Shown here one piece after another: positions 31,258-41,187 of a stretch of 64,000 nt of DNA. This DNA is from an uncultured Lachnospiraceae bacterium (lineage in GTDB: Bacteria; Bacillota; Clostridia; Lachnospirales; Lachnospiraceae). The DNA is taken from the NCBI GenBank assembly GCA_947650005.1, contig CANSTU010000007.1:1-64000 (forward strand). Direction: 5' to 3'. A model generated the notes under the pieces. That model had not been told where the DNA came from, did not search any database, and was given only the letters and a program-made list of their open reading frames with translations. Both the position numbers and the translations under genes were made by a program. The first letter of the stretch is position 1. Each line of letters begins with the position of its first letter.

Positions 31258-32517
31258 ATGAAGCTTGTCAACCAGCAATTGATCAAAAATACGAACCTGA
31301 AGCTGCTCTACAATTCGGTGTTTCACAACCGGGGCATATCCAGGGCCGATCTCGCAAGGCAGACCGGGTTGAGCCGGACGGCCGTATCCGCTCTGGTGGA
31401 CGAGCTGGCCGAGGCTGGTTTTGTCCGGGACGCCGGTTCCTCTGCGGGCTGGGAAGAGATGCAGCGGATGGCCGGCTGCGCAAATCTTTCTTCCGCCGTA
31501 GCGGAAAACGCTTCCGGTGCACGGCGGAAAGCCGGACGCAAACCCAACAGCCTGGAACTTTGTTCCGGAAACTATTATGTGCTGGTTTTCGGCTGGGAGA
31601 CGGACTCCGTCCAGGTGCATCTGGCCGATATTTCAGGCGCCGTTTCCCGGCATGAAGAAATTGGAAAGGGATCTTCCGATTCCTATATACAGTTGTGCCG
31701 GACATGGCTGGACGGGCTTCTCGCTTCCACAGTCACCAGGCGGCAGCTTCTTGGCATCTGTTTTGTCCTGCCTGCCATGCTCGATCCTACGGAACGTACG
31801 GCTTTTTCCACAACAGTCAGTCTGGAATATGACGGCGGCGGTGAAGGGGTCTTTTCCCGCCTTCAGGAAGCCTTTCCGGAACATGCCGTGGCCGTACTCA
31901 ATGATACGGCCTGCGCCGCTTATGCGGAAAAGGTCTATACGGGGGTTACGGAAAAGGATTTTGCTTTCATCCGGTTTGACCGAGGAATCGGCGCTGCCCT
32001 GTTCATTCAGGATCGGCTTCTGGGCGACGCCTGCGCATCCCACACCCAGTTCGGCCATTTCAGCATCTCTCCCGACGGGCCTCCCTGCGCCTGCGGGAAT
32101 CGGGGTTGCCTGGAAATGCTGCTTCGGGAAGACAGGCTGCCAGAACGGCTTCCCCAGAAGAACATCCCCCTCACCTATGAAAGTTTGGGGCAGTCTGCGC
32201 TGTACGGGGATACGGCCTCCATGCAGACCATCCGGGACATGGCCTTTGAATTTTCCCTTGCCCTGGCCAATCTGGTCTGCCTGGTGCATCCATCCCTTAT
32301 CGTACTCGGCGGCAGAATCCGCCGCCTGGGCCCTTTTTTCCTGGAAGAGGTCCGCAGGGCACTGACCGAACACAGCTTTCATAAAATGACGGATACGCTC
32401 CGGCTTCGCTATAGCATCCTGGACTCCAATGCCTGCTATAACGGGGCCATGAAATATTTTTTTGATCGTCACTACCAGTTCACAGCCAATATGGAACACA
32501 CCTTTTTTATTGGCTGA
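31258..32517 (+). CDS. ROK family transcriptional regulator/kinase-like
   Basis: N-terminal HTH (GISRADLARQTGLSRTAVSALVDEL), ROK zinc motif FGHFSISPDGPPCACGNRGCLEM. Confidence 0.93.
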   Translation: MKLVNQQLIKNTNLKLLYNSVFHNRGISRADLARQTGLSRTAVSALVDELAEAGFVRDAGSSAGWEEMQRMAGCANLSSAVAENASGARRKAGRKPNSLELCSGNYYVLVFGWETDSVQVHLADISGAVSRHEEIGKGSSDSYIQLCRTWLDGLLASTVTRRQLLGICFVLPAMLDPTERTAFSTTVSLEYDGGGEGVFSRLQEAFPEHAVAVLNDTACAAYAEKVYTGVTEKDFAFIRFDRGIGAALFIQDRLLGDACASHTQFGHFSISPDGPPCACGNRGCLEMLLREDRLPERLPQKNIPLTYESLGQSALYGDTASMQTIRDMAFEFSLALANLVCLVHPSLIVLGGRIRRLGPFFLEEVRRALTEHSFHKMTDTLRLRYSILDSNACYNGAMKYFFDRHYQFTANMEHTFFIG

Positions 32518-32591
32518 GTCCAAACCTTTGCTGCGCTTGGCAACGGTTCATTGCAGACGGATGCCCGAGGCGGCAGAACGAAAGAAACAAG

Positions 32592-32634
32592 CCTGATTTG
32601 AACGCCCGCTGGTGCGGGCAGACGGGAGCAAAAT
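32592..32634 (+). repeat. RBS-hairpin module upstream of Gfo/Idh/MocA gene
   Basis: CCTGATTTGAACGCCCGCTGGTGCGGGCAGACGGGAGCAAAAT-ATG. Confidence 0.75.
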
Positions 32635-33714
32635 ATGAGTAAATTGAGAATTGCAATCATGGGCTGCGGAAGGATCTCTGCATCCTACGCTGCCGCTTTT
32701 CGGCAGCTTCAAGAAACCGTCCAGTTAATCTGTGCCGTGGATATCGATATCCTAAAAGCAAAGGCTTTTGCCGAACCCTTCGGCGCGGCTTACGGAACCT
32801 GTTTTGAAGATCTGGAAAAACAGCAGATCGACGTACTTCATCTGTGCCTTCCCCACTATCTCCACGCCCCCATGGCCGTCCGGGCCATGCAGGCAGGGAT
32901 GCATGTGCTCACGGAAAAGCCCGTGGCAATGACTTTGCAGGAGGCGGACCAGATGGCCAAAGCCGCAAAGCAGACTGGAAAAAAACTGGGCGTGATTTTT
33001 CAGACCCGTTATGAGGAAAGCGTGATCACGCTGCGCAGGATGATACAGGAGGGAGCCTTTGGCAGGATTCTAAGCGCCCGTTCTTTTCTCACCTGGAACC
33101 GTCCCTATTCCTATTATGAGGGCAGCGACTGGAAAGGCACCTGGGAACGGGAGGGCGGCGGCGTGCTCATCGATCAGGCTATTCACAGCATCGACCGCGT
33201 CCGCCACATGCTGGGAAGTGAAGTGGAATGGATCGATGGAAGCATCCACAACCACTGCCATGACCGCCTGCTGGTGGAGGATAGTGCGGAAGCGGCCATC
33301 CGCTTCAAAAATGGCTGTATCTACAGCCTCTATGCCTGCAATTCCTATGCAGACGATGTTCCCATCTACCTAGAATTCTTTGGAGAAAAAGGCCGCTGCG
33401 GTCTACGGCAGGATGTGGGATTCTATGAGCTCGATGGAAAAATGCACACCATTCCCGTGACTACGCAGACGCCCGACGGAGCGTCTTCCGCCACGCCCTC
33501 CTATTGGGGCGAGAGCCATCCGAAGCAGCTTCTGGATTTCTATACCAGCGTCCTTTCTGATACGCCCGTTGCTGTGGATGTAGAAGAAGGACGGCGCACC
33601 CTGGAGATCATCAAAGGGATTTATCTTTCCTCCCTGAAAAGGGGACGGATTTATCTGCCCTTTGAAGATGTAAAGTATTGCGGTCTGAATCAAATCCAGA
33701 CACAGACGCCATAA
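32635..33714 (+). CDS. Gfo/Idh/MocA family oxidoreductase
   Basis: IAIMGCGRISASYAAAF, HVLTEKPVAMTLQEAD. Confidence 0.95.
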   Translation: MSKLRIAIMGCGRISASYAAAFRQLQETVQLICAVDIDILKAKAFAEPFGAAYGTCFEDLEKQQIDVLHLCLPHYLHAPMAVRAMQAGMHVLTEKPVAMTLQEADQMAKAAKQTGKKLGVIFQTRYEESVITLRRMIQEGAFGRILSARSFLTWNRPYSYYEGSDWKGTWEREGGGVLIDQAIHSIDRVRHMLGSEVEWIDGSIHNHCHDRLLVEDSAEAAIRFKNGCIYSLYACNSYADDVPIYLEFFGEKGRCGLRQDVGFYELDGKMHTIPVTTQTPDGASSATPSYWGESHPKQLLDFYTSVLSDTPVAVDVEEGRRTLEIIKGIYLSSLKRGRIYLPFEDVKYCGLNQIQTQTP

Positions 33715-33734
33715 CCGGATTTCTCCTTATCTCC

Positions 33735-34056
33735 ACGCCAAACACAAAAACGGTTCGATAACACTCCCTTTGGGCCCCTCCCAGGATGCGGGTGGAAACG
33801 GTACGCTCCGGCACGATAGAAAGGGGGAGGTCATGGATCTTTTCAGGTGCCTTCATGCCATGAAGAGGAGACCTGCTTCCCAGGAGGGGCGCCCCCGACT
33901 GGGAGGCGTCCTGGGCTCCTCGGAATGTCGGGCGTGAGCGCGACCGAAAAGATCCATGGCTTTCCTCCTTTCTTCCGTACCGGAGCGTACCGTTTCCATC
34001 TGCATCCTGGAAGGGGCCCAAAGGGAGTGTTATCGAACCGTCCTTGCGTTTGGCAT
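33735..34056 (+). repeat. Long-inverted-repeat element copy 2: ~110-nt arms (33735-33844 / 33946-34056) around a ~101-nt core
   Basis: Arms ~89% identical by eye with one small indel; core homologous to copies 1 and 3. Confidence 0.9.
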
Positions 34057-34065
34057 CCTCCTTTC

Positions 34066-34842
34066 TCATGATCCGGTGGACTTGAATTTTCTGATTCCCA
34101 CCCGGTACAGGGCATAGGACGGTATCACAAACAGGAGAGACAAGAGCGGACAGAGCACATAGAACAACCCTGTCTTTCTGTCGATCAGGTACAGCAGGGG
34201 ATAATACTGGAACAGGGCCAGCGGAACCATGAAGGTCAAAACCTTCAGGATCTCCTTACCATACACGGAAAACGGATATTGGCCGAATTTCCTGGAACCG
34301 TAGGTGAACACGGTCAGGAAATCCATGGACTCGATCAGGAAAAAACTGAAGGAAGCCGTCATCAGAAACAACGCAAAGAACACGATGCTCCCGCAAATGA
34401 TCATCAGGGCCAGCACGAACATTTTATCCACTGTCCACCGGATTCCGCTCGTCCTTACCGCATAGGCCAGCACGATGACCGCCTGAATGGTAAGCCCCAG
34501 TCGCGTGAAGTCTGTATTGGGCGCCAGAACCTGCATCAAGATGCTTCTGGGCCGCACCATGATACGGTCAAAGCTTCCGTCACCGAGTATTCTGGAAAAG
34601 GAAGCCAGGCCGCCCCCGAACAGTTCTCCGATGGAAAAGGACAGCATCACCACCGAAAAGCACAATAATACTTCCTGAAAGGAAAAATCATCCACCCGGT
34701 CGATTCTCCCAAAAAGGAACGCAATGCTGAAGAAAGAAGCAAAAGCCGTAAGAAACTGGCCAAAAGTCGCCAACAAAAACGAGGCCTTGTACTGCATTTG
34801 GCTCTTCAGCTGCATTCCAAAATAACTCATGTATAATCTCAT
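34066..34842 (-). CDS. ABC-2 type transporter permease
   Basis: 6-TM ABC-2 permease (ABC-2_lan/YbhS-like), in operon with a second permease and an ATPase. Confidence 0.88.
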   Translation of the reverse strand: MRLYMSYFGMQLKSQMQYKASFLLATFGQFLTAFASFFSIAFLFGRIDRVDDFSFQEVLLCFSVVMLSFSIGELFGGGLASFSRILGDGSFDRIMVRPRSILMQVLAPNTDFTRLGLTIQAVIVLAYAVRTSGIRWTVDKMFVLALMIICGSIVFFALFLMTASFSFFLIESMDFLTVFTYGSRKFGQYPFSVYGKEILKVLTFMVPLALFQYYPLLYLIDRKTGLFYVLCPLLSLLFVIPSYALYRVGIRKFKSTGS

Positions 34843-34876
34843 ATCAACTTTACCTTTCTACAGCCTGCCTTCCTGT

Positions 34877-35047
34877 AAACTCCCCTCTGCCCGCTTTAGC
34901 GGGCACTCTATTCAGGATCGGGAAATCTCTGATTTCACGTTAACTCCCCTCTGTCCACTTTTAGAGGGCACTCGCGTCAAAATTTTGATCCCATCCGCCT
35001 GCTGTGGCAGGCATACAAGTCTGGACCGGGAAATCGCAGATTTCATG
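34877..35047 (-). repeat. RBS-hairpin module array (about three units) between the two ABC permease genes
   Basis: Minus strand: GTGCCCGCTAAAGCGGGCAGAGGGGAGTTT, GTGCCCTCTAAAAGTGGACAGAGGGGAGTTAACGTGAAATCAGAGATTTCCCGATC, GCCTGCCACAGCAGGCGGATGGGATC. Confidence 0.7.
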
Positions 35048-35851
35048 TTAGCCGCCCTGAACCACCACTCGTTTCAGGGCACAGCCCATGCAGATCCTTC
35101 CTAAAAGATAGAGCGCCGCCAGCCAGAACAGTTGAAATACGATGCCCCACACCGCCTCCATCCCGTTAACCGTTCCTGCAAAAATCTGCAGAGGCATATT
35201 CTGCATGGCGGCAAAAGGAAGCAGCTTCACCACTGCCAGGATCTTTTCCGGAAAGAATACCAGAGGGATTTCCCCTCCGGAAAGAAAGGATACCACGGCC
35301 GTCACGATGATCCGCACGCCCCGCTGGGAAATGATATAAAACAGGGAAATATACATGAGCATGGCAAATGCCACCACCACCAGAAAGGCCAACAAAGCGG
35401 ATAGGAGAAATAGGGCCAGCTGCCAAACCGGAATCTGCAGGGTGAGCCGGTAAGGTTTCGGCATGAGAGCCGCCAGAAAGACGAGAGGCAGACAGTTTAC
35501 GGCCGTGAATGCCACGCGGTTGGCCGCTGACTGGCTGAACCATTTGCCGTACAGCCCGATGGGCCGCACCAAGTCATATACCACGGCGCCGCTGCTGATC
35601 GCAGTATAGATCTCTTCGTCTGAGAATACCACGGTGAACAGAATAATGATGATCTGCCGCATCCATACATAGGATACGAGTTGAGAAAACTCCATGGGCA
35701 GGCGGAGCGCATCCGTGCGGTAGATCGCCGCATATACCAGTATTTCCATTATGCCAAACACATAATTTTTCAGGATATGCCCGATCAGCGCTCCCCGATA
35801 TTGCAGGCTGTTGATAAAACGGATCCGAAATAGAGAAGCATATTTTTTCAT
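35048..35851 (-). CDS. ABC-2 type transporter permease
   Basis: Multi-TM protein translationally coupled to the ATPase gene. Confidence 0.88.
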   Translation of the reverse strand: MKKYASLFRIRFINSLQYRGALIGHILKNYVFGIMEILVYAAIYRTDALRLPMEFSQLVSYVWMRQIIIILFTVVFSDEEIYTAISSGAVVYDLVRPIGLYGKWFSQSAANRVAFTAVNCLPLVFLAALMPKPYRLTLQIPVWQLALFLLSALLAFLVVVAFAMLMYISLFYIISQRGVRIIVTAVVSFLSGGEIPLVFFPEKILAVVKLLPFAAMQNMPLQIFAGTVNGMEAVWGIVFQLFWLAALYLLGRICMGCALKRVVVQGG

Positions 35852-36822
35852 ATTCGATATTCCTTATATAATTCCGCAACGATCTCCTCCGCGGAGAGAT
35901 CGGAAACCGTGATGTCCAGAAGCTCCGTCCGGGAAGCCAGATAGGAAATCGCCTCGGATACCGCGAGCACGTCCGGATCCAGGGACAGGATCAGCTTTCC
36001 GTTCTGTTCCTCCTTCTTCACCATTCCCTCCGGGAAATCCGCGATTTTTCCCCGGTGTTCCACAGTCAGCGTCTTTTGGCTGCCCGCATGCTTTTTCAAT
36101 TCCTCCAGGCTCCCGTCCATCAGGATCCGGCCTTTTCCGATCAACAAGATCCGGGAGGCCAGCGCTTCGATATCCTGCATATCATGGGTGGTCAGCACCA
36201 CTGTGACCTTCTGATCCGCATTTATTTCCTTTATGAATCTTCGCACCGCAATCTTAGATACCGCATCCAGTCCAATCGTAGGCTCATCCAGGAACAGCAC
36301 TTTCGGGTCGTGCAACAGGGAAGCCGCGATTTCGCACCGCATCCTCTGCCCCAGGCTTAAGTTTCTGGCCGGCGTTTTTAGAAGTTCTCCCAGATCCAGC
36401 AGCTGCGTCAAGCGATCCACATTTTTCCGATAGACCTGTCGATCGATTTTATAGATGTCCCGCAGCAGTTCAAAACTGTCGATTACCGGCACATCCCACC
36501 ACAACTGGCTCCTCTGCCCGAAAACCACTCCGATCTCCCGGACATGGGCAATTCTTTCCTTATAAGGGATACGCCCGTTTATAACGCACTCCCCCTTATC
36601 CGGCGTAAGCACCCCGCACATGACTTTAATGGTGGTACTCTTACCCGCGCCGTTCGGCCCGATATAACCCACGATTTCTCCGTCTCCCACCGTAAAGCTC
36701 ACGTCGTTGAGCGCATGGATATCCGTATATTCCCTGGAAAAAAAGGATTTGACGGCATTTCCAAAGCCTGCCTGCCGCTTTGCCACACGGTAGGTCTTTC
36801 TGATGTTACGAAATTCGATCAC
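35848..36822 (-). CDS. ABC transporter ATP-binding protein (ABC-2 exporter)
   Basis: GPNGAGKSTTIKVMCG, LSLGQRMRCEIAASLLHDPKVLFLDEPTIGLD. GTG start with AGGAGG SD preferred; ORF open from ATG 36864. Confidence 0.93.
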   Translation of the reverse strand: MIEFRNIRKTYRVAKRQAGFGNAVKSFFSREYTDIHALNDVSFTVGDGEIVGYIGPNGAGKSTTIKVMCGVLTPDKGECVINGRIPYKERIAHVREIGVVFGQRSQLWWDVPVIDSFELLRDIYKIDRQVYRKNVDRLTQLLDLGELLKTPARNLSLGQRMRCEIAASLLHDPKVLFLDEPTIGLDAVSKIAVRRFIKEINADQKVTVVLTTHDMQDIEALASRILLIGKGRILMDGSLEELKKHAGSQKTLTVEHRGKIADFPEGMVKKEEQNGKLILSLDPDVLAVSEAISYLASRTELLDITVSDLSAEEIVAELYKEYRI

Positions 36823-36868
36823 ACTTTCCTCCTCCTTTCTTTGAAAACATATCTCCCGAGACATTTAC

Positions 36869-37000
36869 ATCCTAACTCCCATCTGCCTGTTTTAGCAGGT
36901 AGACAAATCGTGATCCGGTAATCGCTGATTTCACACGCTCTCCCGCTTGCCCGCTTTAACGGACACCCAAATCATGATCGGGTAATCGCTGATTTCACGC
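36869..37000 (-). repeat. RBS-hairpin module array (two ~65-bp units) upstream of the ABC ATPase gene
   Basis: Minus strand: GCGTGAAATCAGCGATTACCCGATCATGATTTGGGTGTCCGTTAAAGCGGGCAAGCGGGAGAGCGTGTGAAATCAGCGATTACCGGATCACGATTTGTCTACCTGCTAAAACAGGCAGATGGGAGTTAGG. Confidence 0.75.
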
Positions 37001-37724
37001 TATTTTCCAAATATTGATGGATCATTCCCCTGATCTCGTTGCTGCGCGCGCGCCCCAGCGAAAAACGTTCCCCGTTTTGCATCACCAGTTCCCTTACCGT
37101 CACGCGTTTCATCTTTTCCGCGTTGATCACAAGCCCTCTGTTCACCTGTATGAATTGCGCATGGCCTTTCAGTTCCTTTTGAACCATATAGAGAGATCTG
37201 CGTTCAGAGATCTCCCGATAGGTTCCCGGCGTTTCCTCCAGAATAAAAACCGTATTTTTGGCTCTCTTTTCGATGTATACAATGTCGTTGATCCTTACCT
37301 TCTCTATATGTTCCGGCGTATGGATGAGATAGTACTTCTTTCTGTTTTCAGCCAGTACGTTCCGAGCCCTCGAAAGAAAAGCATCCCATACCTCGTCCAT
37401 ACTGTTCTTCAGCAGATAGTCAAAAGCATGCACCCGATAACCATCCAGGGCGTATTCTGGACGGGCAGAGACGAAAACGAGAGGCATTCTGCTGCCTCCC
37501 GCTCGAAGTCGTTCCGCCAGTTCTATCCCCGGCGTCTCCGGCATTTGTACCTCCACAAAGCACAGGTCATATGTGCTTCCCTCTTCCAGGCTCTTTAGAA
37601 ATTCGGAGGCGCGTTCACAGATCACGGCTCTTGCCTGTTCTCCCCATTCCGATTCTTCTTCGACTTTTTTTCGTAATCTCTGTGCAAATTGCAGGTCATT
37701 TTCAATCACCGCGATCCTGTACAT
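36972..37724 (-). CDS. LytTR-family response regulator
   Basis: REC-like N-terminus (RIAVIENDLQFAQRL, FVEVQMPETPGIELAERLR), LytTR domain (IVYIEKRAKNTVFIL, FIQVNRGLVINAEKMKRV). Confidence 0.9.
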   Translation of the reverse strand: MYRIAVIENDLQFAQRLRKKVEEESEWGEQARAVICERASEFLKSLEEGSTYDLCFVEVQMPETPGIELAERLRAGGSRMPLVFVSARPEYALDGYRVHAFDYLLKNSMDEVWDAFLSRARNVLAENRKKYYLIHTPEHIEKVRINDIVYIEKRAKNTVFILEETPGTYREISERRSLYMVQKELKGHAQFIQVNRGLVINAEKMKRVTVRELVMQNGERFSLGRARSNEIRGMIHQYLENSVKSAITRS

Positions 37725-38075
37725 TTTCCTATCCCTCCTATCCCGGCATTCTCCGCGTAACAAGTTTTCATCCGCCTGCCCAAAATCTGCTTCGGATTGG
37801 ATATGAGATCCTTTCTTTACATCATATCGGACAGGAATACGCCATGGGCCTGAGTTTTTATCTTACCATGCTCCCTTGGGATACGCAAGAGGCCGGGAAC
37901 GAATCATGCTTTTTCTGTCCTCGAAAATGCAACTTTTTTTATACGGCCATGGACCAATATATGAAAACCGTTTCCATACCCTCATACACATAGAAATGGA
38001 GAAGGCCTCTGGCCCTCTCCACCCGTTTACCGCTCCATCTGTCTCCCCAGATCGTCCCAGACCAATTTTCTTAAA

Positions 38076-39209
38076 TCAGTCTGATTCCCGCACGCGCTCT
38101 ACGATCTTTACCATCTCCTCCCACTTTTCTTCCATATCCCGCACCAGCTTAAACTGAGTGCGCGCCCGATCCAGGTTATGTTCCTCCCGGTGAATCCGAA
38201 AATAAGTATCCCCCTGGAGATAATCCGTAAGAAAGCGCATGCCGCACTCCAAGGTCATCAACTTGGCGCCCATGGGCAGCATATGGATCTCCTGCTCCGT
38301 CAAGCTGCCGTCACAGCCCTTCAGATATCCCCTCGTATAGGCCTCAAACAGCTCCAGGCTACAGGAGATCTGATCCAAATCCTTCTCATCCTCTGCACCC
38401 GTGCTCGCTCCGAAACGTATGGCATCCCCGAAATCGTACAGCGCAGAACCCGGCATTACGGTGTCCAGGTCGATGACGCAGATCCCTTTTCCTGTAACCG
38501 CATCAAAGAGAATATTGTTCAACTTGGTATCATTATGGGTTACACGAAGGGGAAGGCTGCCGTCCGCCAAGCAGGCGCTGATGGCGGACAGGTCGGCTTC
38601 CCGTTCCCTGATAAAGCGGATTTCTTCCGCCACACGCTCCGCCCTGCCGCATACATCTTCCCGCACCGCCTGGTTAAAATCCTCATATCTGCTGGGCGTA
38701 TGATGAAAGTTTGGGATTACCTCATGCAGGCTGGCCGCCGGAAAATCAGCCAGCAGACGCTGAAAGTTCCCGAATGCAAACGCACTGCTGTAGAGATCTT
38801 CTGGCTTTTCCACATTCTCCAGACATATCGTATCTTCTATAAACAGATACATTCTCCAGTAGTTCCCATACGCATCCTCCAGCAGTGTTCCGCCGCTTTG
38901 CAGGGGGACCAAACTCAAGGTTTCCCGCAGAGGATCACCACCGCTTCGTGCGCTCTTCTTTCTCAAAAAAGAGGTAACGTTCTCGATATTCTCCGTCAGA
39001 AACCAAGGATTTTTAAATACATCCGTATTGATTCGCTGCAAGATATACCTCCGCCGTTCTCCTGTATCCAAACGGAAGCAGACCTTGTATGTCTCATTGA
39101 TGTGGCCGTTTCCATGGGGCCCTATTTCTTCCAAAACCCCCTCTGTCTGAAACGCAGGAACCACCTGCGCCCGGATTTCTTCCATTTCCAATTTTTCTTT
39201 CCTGCTCAC
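38076..39209 (-). CDS. Phosphotransferase (APH-like kinase) family protein
   Basis: RVTHNDTKLNNILFD and CVIDLDTVMPGSALYDFGDAIR motifs. Confidence 0.9.
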   Translation of the reverse strand: MSRKEKLEMEEIRAQVVPAFQTEGVLEEIGPHGNGHINETYKVCFRLDTGERRRYILQRINTDVFKNPWFLTENIENVTSFLRKKSARSGGDPLRETLSLVPLQSGGTLLEDAYGNYWRMYLFIEDTICLENVEKPEDLYSSAFAFGNFQRLLADFPAASLHEVIPNFHHTPSRYEDFNQAVREDVCGRAERVAEEIRFIREREADLSAISACLADGSLPLRVTHNDTKLNNILFDAVTGKGICVIDLDTVMPGSALYDFGDAIRFGASTGAEDEKDLDQISCSLELFEAYTRGYLKGCDGSLTEQEIHMLPMGAKLMTLECGMRFLTDYLQGDTYFRIHREEHNLDRARTQFKLVRDMEEKWEEMVKIVERVRESD

Positions 39210-39374
39210 GATTTCTTCCCTCTCATTCTACCGCCTCGGGCGGCCTTTTCTTTCCGTTCGCATTCTCCGCATATATGCAGGCGCCGCTTATCTTCCCGTA
39301 TCAATCAGGAGTTATAAGCTTACGCCTATGCCTGCAACGTCCTTTCCACAGGCATCATATGCAGCGCTTTGCGC

Positions 39375-40847
39375 TTATTTATCCAGCACCTTTTCCAGTT
39401 CTCCGATTACGATTTTCAACGCCTTAATCCGGGCATATTTCTTGTCCACGGACTCCAAAACATGCCAGGGCGCGTAAACGGTGCTTGTCTTTAGCAGCAT
39501 TTCATTCACCGCCGCCTCATAGGAATCCCATTTTTCCCGGTTCCGCCAGTCTTCGTCAGTGATTTTCCAACGTTTTTCCGGCGTATTCTGTCGTTCGTTG
39601 AATCGTTCCAATTGCGTATCTTTATCGATCTGTACCCAAAACTTGATCACAACTGCGCCCCAGTCCGTCAGTTCCTTTTCAAACTCATTGATTTCATTGT
39701 AGGCGCGCTGCCAGTCGTTTGTACTGCAGAATCCCTCCAACCGTTCCACCATCACCCGTCCGTACCAGGTCCGGTCAAAAATGGCGATATGTCCGGTCTT
39801 AGGCAGACGCATCCAGAACCGCCACAGATAATGCCTGGCCTTCTCCGCAGGCTCCGGGCTGGCAATGGGGTGCACCTCAAATCCCCTGGGATCCAGCGCC
39901 CCTGTGATCCGCTTGATGTTTCCGCCCTTTCCAGCCGCATCCCAGCCCTCATAGGCAATAATCAGCGGCACCCGCTTCCGGTATAGACGATTATGAAGTT
40001 CTCCCAGCTTCTTCTGCAGCCGATCCAGTTCTTTCCGGTATTGCGCCTCTTCCATCTGCTTATCCAGCGGGATTTCCGCGAGCCTGGGGATTTTTTTCAG
40101 CGGCCAGGTATTGGCCAGAAGCGGAACCGCAAGGGCATGGTTGGCCAATGCCGTCTCGATGCCCTGACACATTGCTTCCAACACCTGAAGCTGCGCCCAC
40201 TTCCGGGAAGCCGCATCCACGATATACCAGGGTGCTGCCGGTACATGGGTATCCTTCAGACAACGTTCAAACACCTTCCTGCATTTCCCATAGTGCCGGT
40301 TCTGCCACCGGTCCTGTCCGCTCACGCGCCACGCCGTATCTTTGTCGGCCAGCAGGGCATCCAGCCTTTCCGTCTGCTCCTCTTCGCTGATCTGGAAGAA
40401 AAATTTGAGCACCAAATATCCATTGTCCGTTAGCTGTCTTTCAAACCTTTTTATGCTCTCGATCCTGGCGGAATATCCCTTTCCCATCAGTTTTCCGTCC
40501 AGTACCTCTCCAGCAGTCTGTTCGATCCATCCCCCGTCCAGGAAGGTAAATTTCCCCGCCTCCGGAAGCTGGGCAAAATAGCGGTACAAAAAAGGTCTGC
40601 GCAATTCGTCCTCCGTGGGCGATGCCATGGTGGCAACCTTGAAATGCCTGGGATCAATATTCCGGATGATCTTTCCGATGGTGCTTCCCTTTCCAGCCGC
40701 GCCCCAGCCCTCGAACAAAACCAGCACGGGCAGGCCCCGTTCCTTGATCACCTGCTGCATCCCGTAGAGGCGGGTCCTGGCATCCTCCAGCCTTTTTTGC
40801 ACTTCCTTTCCTTCCGGCTTTTCTTCCAGATATAATTCCTTCAGCAT
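39375..40847 (-). CDS. pap: Polyphosphate:AMP phosphotransferase (tandem PPK2 domains)
   Basis: Two PPK2 modules (LFEGWGAAGKGSTIGKIIRNIDPR; AYEGWDAAGKGGNIKRITGALDPRGFEVHPIASP; FDRTWYGRVMVERLEGF). Confidence 0.93.
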   Translation of the reverse strand: MLKELYLEEKPEGKEVQKRLEDARTRLYGMQQVIKERGLPVLVLFEGWGAAGKGSTIGKIIRNIDPRHFKVATMASPTEDELRRPFLYRYFAQLPEAGKFTFLDGGWIEQTAGEVLDGKLMGKGYSARIESIKRFERQLTDNGYLVLKFFFQISEEEQTERLDALLADKDTAWRVSGQDRWQNRHYGKCRKVFERCLKDTHVPAAPWYIVDAASRKWAQLQVLEAMCQGIETALANHALAVPLLANTWPLKKIPRLAEIPLDKQMEEAQYRKELDRLQKKLGELHNRLYRKRVPLIIAYEGWDAAGKGGNIKRITGALDPRGFEVHPIASPEPAEKARHYLWRFWMRLPKTGHIAIFDRTWYGRVMVERLEGFCSTNDWQRAYNEINEFEKELTDWGAVVIKFWVQIDKDTQLERFNERQNTPEKRWKITDEDWRNREKWDSYEAAVNEMLLKTSTVYAPWHVLESVDKKYARIKALKIVIGELEKVLDK

Positions 40848-41187
40848 CTTCCTCTCCTTCCGCCGCCCGTAACAGCCTATCCATCCGGGAGCTCTATGCG
40901 GCAGCCTGGTTCCTATGCCGCTACCTTTATTTCTATTTTATCATATCCTTTCCAGGAAAAAAATATGGGAATTCGTATCTTTTTCTTGCACCCAACCCTC
41001 TTTTCCACTATCATTAGGGAATACCGATCATTCCTGCAGGCGGAATCCGCCGAATGAAAAAGCGCCCAAGTCAAGGCATCCAGCTATGCAGGCAACGCGG
41101 AATATCTGAATTGGAATGCCTGCCTGCACAGGCAAAGCGAACTGTTGGGCTGGAAAGATCCGCTTACGCGGACAAAGGAGAATCGAA

